64,000 nt of DNA. Origin: Lachnospiraceae bacterium. Its GTDB lineage: Bacteria > Bacillota > Clostridia > Lachnospirales > Lachnospiraceae. The notes under the pieces are model-generated. The model was not told the DNA's origin, did not search any database, and worked only from the letters and a program-made list of their open reading frames with translations. Both the position numbers and the translations under genes were made by a program. The DNA lies in assembly GCA_900767585.1 (NCBI GenBank), contig CAAFZP010000097.1:30003-94002 (forward strand). Reading direction: 5' to 3'. Numbering within the stretch: the first letter of the stretch is position 1; every line of letters begins with the position of its first letter. This document shows, one piece after another, positions 1 through 8,810 of the stretch.

Positions 1-1194
1 TGGTTCTTCCATAAAATCTTCGCGGTCAATGTATAACTCTCTGGAAAACGCAACCTGGCGCTTGCCTGCAGCTTCATCCTCCTGGTTATTATCGATATCA
101 AAATATTCAACCTGTCCCTCCGGATAGTTGTCAATCACAAGTTTTATCGGATCAAGCACAGCCATCATACGATCTGACTTGAATCTCAAATCCTCGCGGA
201 TACAATACTCAAGCATCGCATAATCAACCGAACTCTGTGACTTGGATACACCAACCATCTCCATAAACATCTTGATGGATTCCGGCGTAAATCCCCGTCT
301 GCGGAGTGCTGCTATCGAAACCAGTCGTGGGTCATCCCAGCCATCCACGATACCATCTTCCACCAGTTTCTTGATATAACGCTTTCCCGTTACCACATTT
401 GTCAGATACAGCTTTGCAAACTCAATCTGTCTCGGTGGATTTTTATATTCAAGTTCATGCACAACCCAGTCATACAGCGGTCTGTGATCCTCGAACTCCA
501 ATGTACAGATTGAATGTGTGATTCCTTCCTCTGCATCTTCGATTGGATGGGCAAAATCATACATCGGGTAGATACACCACTTGTCGCCTGTATTGTGATG
601 TGTCATACGCGCAATACGATAAATGACAGGATCACGCATGTTAATATTCGGGCTTGCCATATCAATCTTCGCACGGAGTACTTTGCTTCCATCCGGATAT
701 TCTCCGTTCTTCATTCTTTCAAATAATTCCAGGTTTTCTTCCACACTGCGGTCTCTATACGGACTGTTCTTCCCTGGCTCTTTTAAAGTCCCACGGTATG
801 CGCGGATTTCGTCTGCCGAAAGATCGCAGACATAAGCTTTTCCTTTTTTGATCAGCTTGATGGCTGCCTTATACATGGCATCAAAATAATTCGACGCAAA
901 GTAAATCGTATCACCATAATCGGCGCCAAGCCACTTGATATCATCAATGATAGACTGTACATACTCTGTCTTTTCTTTTGTTGGGTTTGTGTCATCAAAC
1001 CGGAAATGAAATGTACCGCCATATTCCTTTGCAAGACCATAATTCAGCAATATAGACTTTGCGTGTCCGATATGCAGATATCCGTTTGGTTCTGGCGGAA
1101 AACGCGTTACAACTTCTGTATATTTTCCTTGTGCTAAATCTTTGTCAATTTCCTGTTCAATAAAATTCTTTGAAACTGTTGCTTCACCTTCCAT
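1..1194 (-). CDS. glnS: Glutaminyl-tRNA synthetase, C-terminal part beyond window
   Basis: Class I glutaminyl-tRNA synthetase, which charges tRNA-Gln with glutamine in the cytoplasm. The reverse strand is open for about 398 codons from an ATG at 1194 to the window edge, so the 3' end is missing. The start is set by an AAGGAG site 7-9 bases upstream. Near the N-terminus the translation has the class I signature [15 protein letters not shown], followed by FRFDDTNP and the GlnRS-typical stretch around [16 protein letters not shown]. The KMSKS-like loop would lie outside or at the very edge of the window. Many Firmicutes make Gln-tRNA indirectly with GatCAB, so a GlnRS suggests a direct route is present here. 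It lies 67 bases downstream of the cohesin gene without a clear terminator between, so read-through is possible. Confidence 0.95.
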   Translation of the reverse strand, partial: MEGEATVSKNFIEQEIDKDLAQGKYTEVVTRFPPEPNGYLHIGHAKSILLNYGLAKEYGGTFHFRFDDTNPTKEKTEYVQSIIDDIKWLGADYGDTIYFASNYFDAMYKAAIKLIKKGKAYVCDLSADEIRAYRGTLKEPGKNSPYRDRSVEENLELFERMKNGEYPDGSKVLRAKIDMASPNINMRDPVIYRIARMTHHNTGDKWCIYPMYDFAHPIEDAEEGITHSICTLEFEDHRPLYDWVVHELEYKNPPRQIEFAKLYLTNVVTGKRYIKKLVEDGIVDGWDDPRLVSIAALRRRGFTPESIKMFMEMVGVSKSQSSVDYAMLEYCIREDLRFKSDRMMAVLDPIKLVIDNYPEGQVEYFDIDNNQEDEAAGKRQVAFSRELYIDREDFMEEP

Positions 1195-1261
1195 GGAACG
1201 TACTCCTTTTCATAGATTGCTAATATTTCCTATCATACCATCGTATAGCATTTTCGTCAAT

Positions 1262-3169
1262 TTACTGTTTTTTATCTTCTTTCTTCTCGTCGGATAACTG
1301 CGTTTTTTCTTCTGGTGTCGAAGACGTTTCTGTCTGGGTATCATTTGCAAACACACTATCCTTCTGCGAATCATAATTTGTCATGATCTTATTGTTAATC
1401 TCCATCGAGCGTTTCTCATAATCCTCATGAGCCAACTCCTTATCAGATTTTTCAACATAGGATTCTCCGCCCGCCATACTTGCTTTAAAATCACGATCAA
1501 CTTCTTCGACCAAAGCGTTCAGTTCCGGATCTTCCGTGAGATTTGAAGAAGCAACAGACTTTTCAATCATATCATTCGCTATTTTTTCTTCCGGTGTTTG
1601 GCTCGTATCAGGAACCGTTTCCTCTGTCACATCCGGTTTTTCCAGACCGAGTTTTTGCAAAAGCTCCGGATTGACATCCTTGTTTGCATTTGCAAGCTGA
1701 GCAATCATATCCTCTGCATCGAGCAATTCTTTATTCAGTTTGTTGATCCGACCCGCAAATATAACAAGGCATGCAACAGCAATCACTAAAATTATTATAA
1801 GTCCAACGATAATTCCTATCACAACCGGATTTTTGAACGGACTTTCAGGTGCAGGTGCAGAAGCAGGTACATTTGTCGGTGTCGCCTGGATCGGCGTCGC
1901 ATCTACAATCACCTGTTTGGTCACTGTCATCGGAACATAGCGCAAAAATGCCTGTTCTTTTGCATCGTATTCGTAAAAGCCTTCCTCACCATCAATATTG
2001 ATGGCATAAACCAGATAGATATCTGCATCCGCAATATCTGCAGACTGATATGCCTTTACTTTACTTTCACCAATTTTTACTGTAGTCTCCGCGAAGCCAT
2101 CCGGTATTTTCACATCACCCGGGACATCCAAAATGATATAGCGGTTATACTGGGAAGAATACTCCTGATATGGTGTGAACTGGTCCTTCTTTGCATCCAT
2201 GATAAACCATCCGGTTTCTCCATCCTCATCCTTCAGGCAGACGATTGTAATCTTTTTGTTTGGCGATGTGAAAGAAAGCACATCCCAGTCTTTATACTTT
2301 GTTGTTCCGGCTGTGTATCCTTCCGGAACTTCCAGATTATCTTCGCTCATCACAAAATCGTAGTTTTTTCCATCGATGGTTGCAACCGGATCACCAACAT
2401 CCTCACCAGCGAGAACAGAAATCGTATACACTTTCACAGCACCATTTTCTGCTGTGACAGTGACTTTGACTGTATTCCTGCCTTTCTTTATAGAATCTGC
2501 GCCGGAAACTGTCGTCGTAGCTTTGCTGTCTGCAGCGGATGCACTGACAACCACACTTGTCACATCCTCATCTACCTGCATAGAGTATGATGTACGGTCG
2601 GAAGAGAATGCCGGATTCAATTCTCCCGGCGAGACTTGCAGTCCTGCCAGATCACAATCAGATGATTTATCATCTTCCTCCGTTTCTTCTGTTGTCTGTT
2701 CCTCTTTTCCATCTTCGGAATCTTTTTTGTCGTCATTTCCGGATGCAGTCGCAACCGTCACTGTCGCACCAGCATGGGAGATAGAAACTGCACTTCCGTT
2801 AATATCATAGACATCACTTCCACTCGTCGTGATGTTTCCGCTTCCGTTTGCAATCGCAGTAAAGGAAATTGAAAATGATCCCGCTGCAGTGCCGCTTGCA
2901 GTAATTGTGCCACCGCCGCCATTGATGATAGCACTTCCGCTTGCAGAATTATATTGCAAAACGCTTGAATTATATGATACGTAAATCGTATATGCCGATA
3001 TCTCCGAACCGCTTATGGAAATCGTTGCAGTCACATTATTGCCTACACTCACTGTCGTTGCAGACAATGCAATCACTACATTTGCTGCCTTTGCATCTAT
3101 ATGTCCAAAATTCAGGCACATGAAAAGCGCAACAAGTATTGCGAATCCACGTTTTATAAATTGTTTCAT
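1262..3169 (-). CDS. Membrane-anchored cohesin-domain surface protein
   Basis: A 635-residue protein not recognised as a named gene. Domains seen: signal peptide (about 1-29, ending AKA), a cohesin-like beta-sandwich (about 30-140, starting NVVIALSATTVSVG and rich in Gly/Ser/Ala strands), an acidic linker (145-170), a cadherin-like beta-sandwich (about 172-254), a region with no family I recognise (258-415), a Pro/Ala linker, one membrane segment (about 449-472), and a charged 160-residue tail (474-635) that should be cytoplasmic. Cohesins bind dockerins, and the gene directly upstream in the same orientation (47 bases away) codes a dockerin-bearing wall hydrolase, so this is the likely receptor. 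A single membrane helix with a long inner tail, rather than a sortase or SLH anchor, is unusual for an anchoring scaffoldin. The cohesin call rests on strand pattern and context and needs a profile search. Confidence 0.75.
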   Translation of the reverse strand: MKQFIKRGFAILVALFMCLNFGHIDAKAANVVIALSATTVSVGNNVTATISISGSEISAYTIYVSYNSSVLQYNSASGSAIINGGGGTITASGTAAGSFSISFTAIANGSGNITTSGSDVYDINGSAVSISHAGATVTVATASGNDDKKDSEDGKEEQTTEETEEDDKSSDCDLAGLQVSPGELNPAFSSDRTSYSMQVDEDVTSVVVSASAADSKATTTVSGADSIKKGRNTVKVTVTAENGAVKVYTISVLAGEDVGDPVATIDGKNYDFVMSEDNLEVPEGYTAGTTKYKDWDVLSFTSPNKKITIVCLKDEDGETGWFIMDAKKDQFTPYQEYSSQYNRYIILDVPGDVKIPDGFAETTVKIGESKVKAYQSADIADADIYLVYAINIDGEEGFYEYDAKEQAFLRYVPMTVTKQVIVDATPIQATPTNVPASAPAPESPFKNPVVIGIIVGLIIILVIAVACLVIFAGRINKLNKELLDAEDMIAQLANANKDVNPELLQKLGLEKPDVTEETVPDTSQTPEEKIANDMIEKSVASSNLTEDPELNALVEEVDRDFKASMAGGESYVEKSDKELAHEDYEKRSMEINNKIMTNYDSQKDSVFANDTQTETSSTPEEKTQLSDEKKEDKKQ

Positions 3170-3216
3170 TTTCTCTATACCTCCTGCATATTATCAATCG
3201 CAAATCTAATAGTTTG

Positions 3217-5043
3217 TCACTGAATTGTCTCCAGTCCAACAATATGTCTCTGCAGCTTTACGATATCAAGTGCTGTTACTTTTCCATCTCCGTTTATATC
3301 TGCAATCGAAAGGACATGGCTGTCTAACGAATCAAGTCCGACGATCAAGCGCTGTATTTTCACAATATCAAGTGCCGATATCTTTCCATCTCCATTCAGA
3401 TCTCCCCGTTTGCCGGAAACGTTCGTCTGCGGCGTCGATGGCTGTGCAGATGCAGTTCCGCGCACAACGGTCAGTTTATATGTACGGGTTGCCCCGCTCT
3501 GCGCTGTGACAACGATATTTACGACATTGGTTCCCTGCGCAAGGCTCACAGTTCCTGCGCCACTCACTCTCGCATTTTTATTGACCGGTGCCGCTGTGAT
3601 TGAAATCTTATCCACCGACGAAGAAACGATCAACGAATAATCTGTCGTATTGTTCACCGCATACGATGGTGTCAGTCCGTATCCGGCAATCGAAAGTGTT
3701 TTCAGCCAGTTGTTTGGATTTCCGGAATCCGCCGGTTTTGATATTGCCTGGGCAGGCAGATTGGAGTAAACCGGAATATCAAAAACCATGGATGAATTCA
3801 ACAGATTGTTATTCTTGTATGCATTATAATTTGTCAGGCATTCGGTCGCCGGCGACTGAATATTTCCCATATATTGATGACTGAACAGACAGCTTTTATT
3901 TGTTACATTGAACTTCTGTGTATATAGCGTATTCTGTCCCACATTGATATAGGAGGCACCCAGAAACTGTGCACCACCAATGATCGATTTCGCCGGTGTA
4001 TTCCACGGTCTTCCATAGGAGCCGCTTCCAGCTGCCCATTGAAGCCCCTTGATCGCTGCATTTCCATTTGGCGTGTTATATGCACCGATATTATAAAAAT
4101 TATAAATGCCCGGATATGAAGCGTTCGTACCGGAACATGCGGTTCCTATCGTCGAACCCATCTCCAGCTTTATGCGGCTCGCAATATGATATGGGCTGAC
4201 ACCGGACTGTGTTGCCGCTTCCATGATGATCTGGGCATATGTACGACTTTCTCCCACCGGTCTTGTCTGACTCATAAATGTCCCGCGCAGGATAGCCTCC
4301 ACACCGGTTTCGTTCTGCACGCCCTGCTGGTACGAAAGACTTTCAAATGCAAAAATATAATTTTCGTACAAATATGTACGCGGATCCATATAATAAGCTA
4401 CCAGATCGTCAGACGCAGCAAACCATGTTTTTCCATCATACGAACTCCATGTATCCGTAGCTATATTATATCCGACCGTTGTAGACCGCCAATTATAATG
4501 CGGATAAGAACTGGTTCCATATATCAGGTTCTTTACCTGTCCGGACTTTGATACCTCATTTGCAAGCAAGGTGTTCCAGTCTACGCCGGTCTGTACAGCG
4601 CGGAATTCCCATGCCGGATATTTTTCATGAATGGAACGTAAATATGGTTTATAACTGTCCGGGAATCCCTGCGCAGACAGTTTTGCTTCAAAATCCGCAT
4701 CCCCACTTGGTGTCGTCTGCTGCTGTTGTCCTCCACTTGTTACATACTGCGCACTGACATACCCGGTATAGGTCGATCCATTATAAGTAAGACTGACTTT
4801 ATACCAGCTTGTATTCGATGTATCCTGAATCGTAAGCGCCTGTCCGCCACTTAGATAAATCGTGTTTCCATTTGCATCTTTTAATGGTGTACCTCCCGGG
4901 CTCTCCCGGAAATACACACCTGTCGTGCCTGCCTTAATCGAACCGTCCGTTGCCGCCACAGCCGGAAGAACAGGCATCTGCACAGCCAATACAAACAAGA
5001 GACAAAGCCCCGCTATCACCGAAATCCATCTTTTTTTATCCAT
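3217..5043 (-). CDS. Secreted glucosaminidase with SH3 and C-terminal dockerin
   Basis: A 608-residue exported peptidoglycan hydrolase. Domains in order: signal peptide (1-31, cut near AVAA), bacterial SH3 domain (about 36-103), LytG/Atl-type N-acetylglucosaminidase domain (about 230-425, candidate catalytic Glu294 in HIASRIKLEMGS), cadherin-like beta-sandwich (446-528), and a complete type I dockerin (546-606). The dockerin has two calcium-loop repeats, GDLNGDGKISALDIVKIQRL and ADINGDGKVTALDIVKLQRH. Enzymes of this type cleave glycan strands during growth or division. Dockerins are usually on plant-polysaccharide enzymes; here one is on a wall autolysin, with a cohesin membrane protein as the next gene. 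The cadherin-like domain is shared by both proteins, which also supports a joint function. The upstream 150 bases hold TTGACA and TATACT boxes, but 31 bases apart, so no promoter is called. Confidence 0.88.
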   Translation of the reverse strand: MDKKRWISVIAGLCLLFVLAVQMPVLPAVAATDGSIKAGTTGVYFRESPGGTPLKDANGNTIYLSGGQALTIQDTSNTSWYKVSLTYNGSTYTGYVSAQYVTSGGQQQQTTPSGDADFEAKLSAQGFPDSYKPYLRSIHEKYPAWEFRAVQTGVDWNTLLANEVSKSGQVKNLIYGTSSYPHYNWRSTTVGYNIATDTWSSYDGKTWFAASDDLVAYYMDPRTYLYENYIFAFESLSYQQGVQNETGVEAILRGTFMSQTRPVGESRTYAQIIMEAATQSGVSPYHIASRIKLEMGSTIGTACSGTNASYPGIYNFYNIGAYNTPNGNAAIKGLQWAAGSGSYGRPWNTPAKSIIGGAQFLGASYINVGQNTLYTQKFNVTNKSCLFSHQYMGNIQSPATECLTNYNAYKNNNLLNSSMVFDIPVYSNLPAQAISKPADSGNPNNWLKTLSIAGYGLTPSYAVNNTTDYSLIVSSSVDKISITAAPVNKNARVSGAGTVSLAQGTNVVNIVVTAQSGATRTYKLTVVRGTASAQPSTPQTNVSGKRGDLNGDGKISALDIVKIQRLIVGLDSLDSHVLSIADINGDGKVTALDIVKLQRHIVGLETIQ

Positions 5044-5191
5044 TCAACCACACCTTTTGATTCCATACTTAGTTATATAGAAATAGTATAACACAATATA
5101 TCGATGGATGCAGTAGTTTTTTGTCAATTTATGCGGTTTTCAAAAGATTTTCAAAGAAATCCGCACGTTTTCTGCACACCTTGGCATTTTA

Positions 5192-5236
5192 TGAATAAAA
5201 AAATAGCGGAAACCCTTGTATTCTAAGGATTTCCGC
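5192..5236 (-). terminator. Intrinsic terminator after tRNA-Thr
   Basis: Inverted repeat GCGGAAA/TTTCCGC extended by CCTT/AAGG across one mismatch, 7-base loop (5206-5236). On the minus strand it is followed by a T-rich run (5192-5204). It lies 13 bases after the tRNA. Confidence 0.85.
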
Positions 5237-5248
5237 ATTCATGCAAGA

Positions 5249-5321
5249 AGCTGGTAACGGGAATCGAACCCGTGACCTCCGCACTACCAATGCGACGCTC
5301 TACCGACTGAGCCATACCAGC
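5249..5321 (-). tRNA. tRNA-Thr (anticodon GGU)
   Basis: A 73-base minus-strand tRNA. The acceptor stem pairs GCTGGTA with TACCAGC, the D-arm is GCTC...GAGC, and the anticodon arm CGCA-TTGGTAG-TGCG has anticodon GGT, reading ACC/ACU. The T-arm is ACGGG-TTCGATT-CCCGT and the discriminator is U. The 3' CCA is not encoded. It sits 62 bases after sigH on the same strand and has its own terminator. Confidence 0.97.
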
Positions 5322-5383
5322 CTGCTTTATGCAAAGCACAAATGAGATAATACTTTATTTATAATCGTCTGTCAAGTAGAATC

Positions 5384-5977
5384 TTACTTCCTGGACAATT
5401 TTCCACGTATCCGCTGTAATGCATTGTCCACTGCTTTTTCCGTCCTGCCAAGCCTTTCGGCAATCGTTTCATAGGAAAGACCCTGCAGATACAGTGTAAG
5501 CACCTGCTGTTCTAATTTGCTTAACTCCTGTTTGATACGCTTGGCACGATCCTGCTGTTGTTCCCGGGCAATCACCATACGCTCCGGATCCGCCTGCCTG
5601 GGTTCCGTGAGACACTCTTCAAGCATCAGCCGGTCATCCTGCTCCGCATTCATATAAAGCGAGACATAGGAATTTAATGGTCCGTGTTTTTTTCGGTTGG
5701 AATTCGTAATGGCATTCTGGATCTGTCTACGGATACAGATGGCAGCAAACGTTGCAAACGATGCCTCCCGGTCCGAATCATAATCCCGGATTGCTTTGAA
5801 AAGTCCGATCATGCCTTCCTGAGAAAGATCATCTGTTTCAGCTCCGATCAGATAAACCGTCCGGACTTCCCTTTTTACAAGATATCCATATTTTTTAAGC
5901 AGATATTCCATTGCATCATCATCGTGCATATGAATCCGTTCTATAATTTCATTATCCTCAAGCGTTGAATAATCCAA
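5384..5977 (-). CDS. sigH: RNA polymerase sigma factor SigH (sigma-30 type)
   Basis: Sigma-70-family factor of the SigH/Spo0H group, which in Firmicutes directs early-stationary and sporulation-entry genes. Region 2 is visible in DDLSQEGMIGLFKAIRDYD and FATFAAICIRRQIQNAI, and region 4 in LSYETIAERLGRTEKAVDNALQRIRGKL. The order cysS-mrnC-rlmB-sigH matches the Bacillus arrangement, except that no yacP-like gene lies between rlmB and sigH. I chose the TTG at 5977 as start because GGGGAG precedes it by 6 bases; the frame extends to a GTG at 5992 that lacks a site of its own. About 197 residues, slightly short for the family. Confidence 0.93.
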   Translation of the reverse strand: MDYSTLEDNEIIERIHMHDDDAMEYLLKKYGYLVKREVRTVYLIGAETDDLSQEGMIGLFKAIRDYDSDREASFATFAAICIRRQIQNAITNSNRKKHGPLNSYVSLYMNAEQDDRLMLEECLTEPRQADPERMVIAREQQQDRAKRIKQELSKLEQQVLTLYLQGLSYETIAERLGRTEKAVDNALQRIRGKLSRK

Positions 5978-6068
5978 ACCGTTTCTCCCCACAGTTTCTG
6001 TGTTTCCCGCATATTTTTTCCTACACAGTTTTTTGTTGCATTTTTGCTATCCTTTTAATTACATTTTT

Positions 6069-6842
6069 CTACTGCATTCTCTGTCGCACTACTTCATACG
6101 CAAGCACGCCGGCAGCTACCGATGCATTCAGGGAATCAATATCGCCCTTCATCGGAATTGATACGACATAATCACATTTTTCTTTGACAAGGCGGCTCAC
6201 ACCACTTCCCTCGTTTCCGATCACCAGTCCAATCGGTCCGGTCAGGTTTGCACGGTACATTACCTCACCACCCATATCGGCGCAGGCAAACCACAATCCT
6301 TTTTCCTTTAACTCTTCGATTGTTTTGGCGATATTCGTCACCTTTGCAACCGGTGTATAATGGATAGCACCTGCCGAAGCCTTGACAACCGTCGCGGTAA
6401 GTCCCACCGCCCGTCGCTTCGGAATAATCACACCATGCGCACCGCACAGATTCGCGGTACGGATGATTGCACCTAAGTTATGTGGATCTTCGATTTCATC
6501 CAAGATAAAGATGAAAGGATCCTCTCCCTTTTCCTTAGCCTTCTCTAATATATCATCCACTTCCGCATAGGAAAATGCCGCAGTAATCGCCATCACGCCC
6601 TGATGCTTGCGGTCCGGAGACATCTGGTCGAGTTTCTCCTTGCTCACGAAGTTGACGATCACATCCCGTTTCTTCGCATCACGCAGGATGGATGCAATCA
6701 CGCCATCACGCAAGCCCTCCTGAATATACAGCTTATCGACTGTCTTTCCGGCACGGAATGCCTCTAAGACAGCATTTCTTCCTTCGATCATATGATCGTC
6801 TGTTTGTTCCTGTTCATTTATGATATTCTTATTCTCACTCAT
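6069..6842 (-). CDS. rlmB: 23S rRNA 2'-O-methyltransferase RlmB
   Basis: SpoU/TrmH-family methyltransferase that modifies the ribose of a 23S rRNA guanosine (G2251 in E. coli numbering). The N-terminal substrate-binding domain (IEGRNAVLEAFRAGKTVDKLYIQ) is followed by the knotted catalytic domain with LDEIEDPHNLGAIIRTA, the GLVIGNEGSGVS loop and the IPMKGDIDSLNASVAAGVLAYE motif, the last forming the SAM-binding knot. The start at 6842 (257 residues) is preferred because AGAAGGA lies 9 bases upstream; the frame extends to 6878 without a convincing ribosome site. It sits 58 bases after mrnC and 76 bases before the upstream edge of sigH, as part of one cluster. Confidence 0.95.
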   Translation of the reverse strand: MSENKNIINEQEQTDDHMIEGRNAVLEAFRAGKTVDKLYIQEGLRDGVIASILRDAKKRDVIVNFVSKEKLDQMSPDRKHQGVMAITAAFSYAEVDDILEKAKEKGEDPFIFILDEIEDPHNLGAIIRTANLCGAHGVIIPKRRAVGLTATVVKASAGAIHYTPVAKVTNIAKTIEELKEKGLWFACADMGGEVMYRANLTGPIGLVIGNEGSGVSRLVKEKCDYVVSIPMKGDIDSLNASVAAGVLAYEVVRQRMQ

Positions 6843-6900
6843 TTTTGTTTTCCTTCTTCCACCCGCGATGTCATACATTCTGCTGGCGGCACATACATCT

Positions 6901-7317
6901 TTACTGTTCTTTACCTGCGAGATACTGTTTAATCATACCATCCACAAAATATTGCAGCCGGTCCATATCCCCTTTCAGATACAGATATCCATACAGTGCC
7001 TCTAAGCCGGTCGCCTTGCGGTACTGTCCCATCGTCGCATTCTTCGCCTTGGAATGGGTATTCGTATTTCTGCCACGCTTGTAGACGTCGAGCTCATCTT
7101 CTGACAGTTCTCCCATGATCTGATCGATATAATCCGCCTGATTCACTGCCTTTACGATCTTGCTGACCTCCACATGATACTTATGTGGCTGCATGTTGGA
7201 ATGTGTGACAAAATACTTCTTCACAAGTAAATCCAGTATGCTATCACCCATATAGGCAAGCGCAAGCGGGGAATACTGATATGCATTTATCTGTTCCGTC
7301 TTTATGCTCTCTTCCAT
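6901..7317 (-). CDS. mrnC: Mini-ribonuclease 3
   Basis: A 138-residue RNase III catalytic domain without a double-stranded RNA-binding domain, the hallmark of Mini-III, which trims 23S rRNA ends in Bacillus. The motif [20 protein letters not shown] carries the metal-binding acidic residue, and [25 protein letters not shown] carries the second conserved acidic site. The gene overlaps the 3' end of cysS by 16 bases. GAAGGTG before the ATG at 7317 supports the start, and the overlap suggests coupled translation. Confidence 0.95.
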   Translation of the reverse strand: MEESIKTEQINAYQYSPLALAYMGDSILDLLVKKYFVTHSNMQPHKYHVEVSKIVKAVNQADYIDQIMGELSEDELDVYKRGRNTNTHSKAKNATMGQYRKATGLEALYGYLYLKGDMDRLQYFVDGMIKQYLAGKEQ

Positions 7318-8711
7318 CTTACACCTTCTCTGGTATCTTCCAGAATAATTCCCTTCTCTGTGAGCAAATTACGGATTTCGTCTGCTCTTGCGAAGTTCTT
7401 TGCCTTTCTCGCTGCCTGACGCTCTTCGATCAGATTCTCGATTTCCTCATCCAAAAGTACTTCCTGCTCCTTGATGTCAATGCCGAGAATATCCATCAGC
7501 TGCTTCATCGTATCATACAGCTTCTGTGCAAATGCCTTGCTTGTTACACCAGTCTCCACATTTGTATTTGCGAATTTTACAAGTTCGAAGATTACAGAGA
7601 TTGCATCGGCTGTATTTAAGTCATCCTCCATCGCATCCTCAAAGCGCTTTACATACGTCGGAATCTCTTCTGCAAGCTTCGTCTCTGCCTCTGTCATATC
7701 GGCGACTGTGCTGTTATTGATTGCCTCTTCTACCTTCGATGCAGATGTACGGATTCTGTCTAAACCGTTCTTAGAGCTTTCCACAAGTTCTGCGGAGAAG
7801 TTAAGCGGACTTCTGTAATGTGCGGAAAGCATGAAGAAACGGATTACCTGCAGATCATACTTTTCTCCAATTTCTCTTACTGTAAAGAAGTTTCCAAGTG
7901 ATTTGGACATCTTCTCGTTATTGATTTTCAAAAATCCATTGTGCATCCAATACCGTGCGAACTCCTTGTCATTAGCTGCCTCGCTCTGTGCAATCTCATT
8001 TTCATGGTGCGGGAAGATCAGATCCTCGCCACCGGCATGAATATCGATAACATCGCCGATATACTTCTTCGACATAACCGAACATTCCAGATGCCAACCC
8101 GGTCTTCCATCTCCCCATGGCGATGGCCACGATGGCTCGCCTTCCTTCTTTGGCTTCCAGAGTACAAAATCGAGCGGATCTTCCTTCTCATCCTCACCGG
8201 ATACGAGAAGCTCACGGTTTCCGGCACGCAGATCATCGATATTCTTCTTGGAAAGCTTACCATAATCAGAGAACTTTCTCGTACGGAAATATACCGTTCC
8301 ATTTACTTCGTATGCATAGCCCTTCTCAATCAACGTCTCAACCATCGCGATCATATCCGGGATTTCCTTCGTTGCCTGCGGATGTGTCGTTGCCTCCTCT
8401 ACATGAAGGGCTGCCATATCCTTTTTGCACTCTGCAATGTAGCGTTCGGAAATCACGGACGCATCCACGCCTTCTTCATTTGCACGCTTGATGATCTTGT
8501 CGTCGACATCGGTAAAGTTTGACACATAATTCACTTCATAGCCTTTGTACTCAAAATATCTGCGCAAGGTATCAAATACGATCATCGGTCTTGCATTTCC
8601 GATGTGAATATAGTCATATACGGTCGGTCCACAGACATAGATACCTACCTTGCCCTCATTGATCGGCTGAAATTCATCCTTATGTCTGGTGAGTGTATTA
8701 AAAATCTTCAT
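7302..8711 (-). CDS. cysS: Cysteinyl-tRNA synthetase
   Basis: Class I synthetase charging tRNA-Cys. The catalytic core shows [22 protein letters not shown] (HIGH-type motif and zinc Cys), [13 protein letters not shown] and [11 protein letters not shown] zinc ligands, and the KMSKS loop in [15 protein letters not shown]. The C-terminal part is the helical anticodon-binding region ending GVRWKRA. Start at 8711 (469 residues) is chosen from AGGAGG 13 bases upstream; the frame continues to 8789, but that part overlaps the promoter. No T-box leader is seen in the 100 bases upstream. Confidence 0.97.
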   Translation of the reverse strand: MKIFNTLTRHKDEFQPINEGKVGIYVCGPTVYDYIHIGNARPMIVFDTLRRYFEYKGYEVNYVSNFTDVDDKIIKRANEEGVDASVISERYIAECKKDMAALHVEEATTHPQATKEIPDMIAMVETLIEKGYAYEVNGTVYFRTRKFSDYGKLSKKNIDDLRAGNRELLVSGEDEKEDPLDFVLWKPKKEGEPSWPSPWGDGRPGWHLECSVMSKKYIGDVIDIHAGGEDLIFPHHENEIAQSEAANDKEFARYWMHNGFLKINNEKMSKSLGNFFTVREIGEKYDLQVIRFFMLSAHYRSPLNFSAELVESSKNGLDRIRTSASKVEEAINNSTVADMTEAETKLAEEIPTYVKRFEDAMEDDLNTADAISVIFELVKFANTNVETGVTSKAFAQKLYDTMKQLMDILGIDIKEQEVLLDEEIENLIEERQAARKAKNFARADEIRNLLTEKGIILEDTREGVRWKRA

Positions 8712-8760
8712 ATCTATCTTATTCCTCCTGTCTTTTCCGGTTCCATCCATTCTGTGTTCA

Positions 8761-8789
8761 AATATGTCATGGAATCCATGCTTTGTCAA
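8761..8789 (-). promoter_or_regulatory. Sigma-A-type promoter of cysS cluster
   Basis: On the minus strand: TTGACA, 17-base spacer, CATATT, with TGA just before the -10 (extended -10). It lies about 50 bases before the cysS start and likely drives cysS-mrnC-rlmB-sigH. Confidence 0.7.
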
Positions 8790-8810
8790 GCAAAAACACC
8801 TCTATGTCCA

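Noticed and set aside
1195..1261. Terminator between the cohesin gene and glnS
   Set aside because: A weak CTATAC/GTATGATAG hairpin is present but has no T-run.
5044..5191. Promoter TTGACA plus TATACT before the dockerin gene
   Set aside because: The boxes are 31 bases apart, so they cannot form one sigma-A promoter; no better pair was found by eye.
8712..8810. T-box riboswitch before cysS
   Set aside because: Only about 50 bases lie between promoter and start codon, too short for a T-box, and no T-box sequence was seen.
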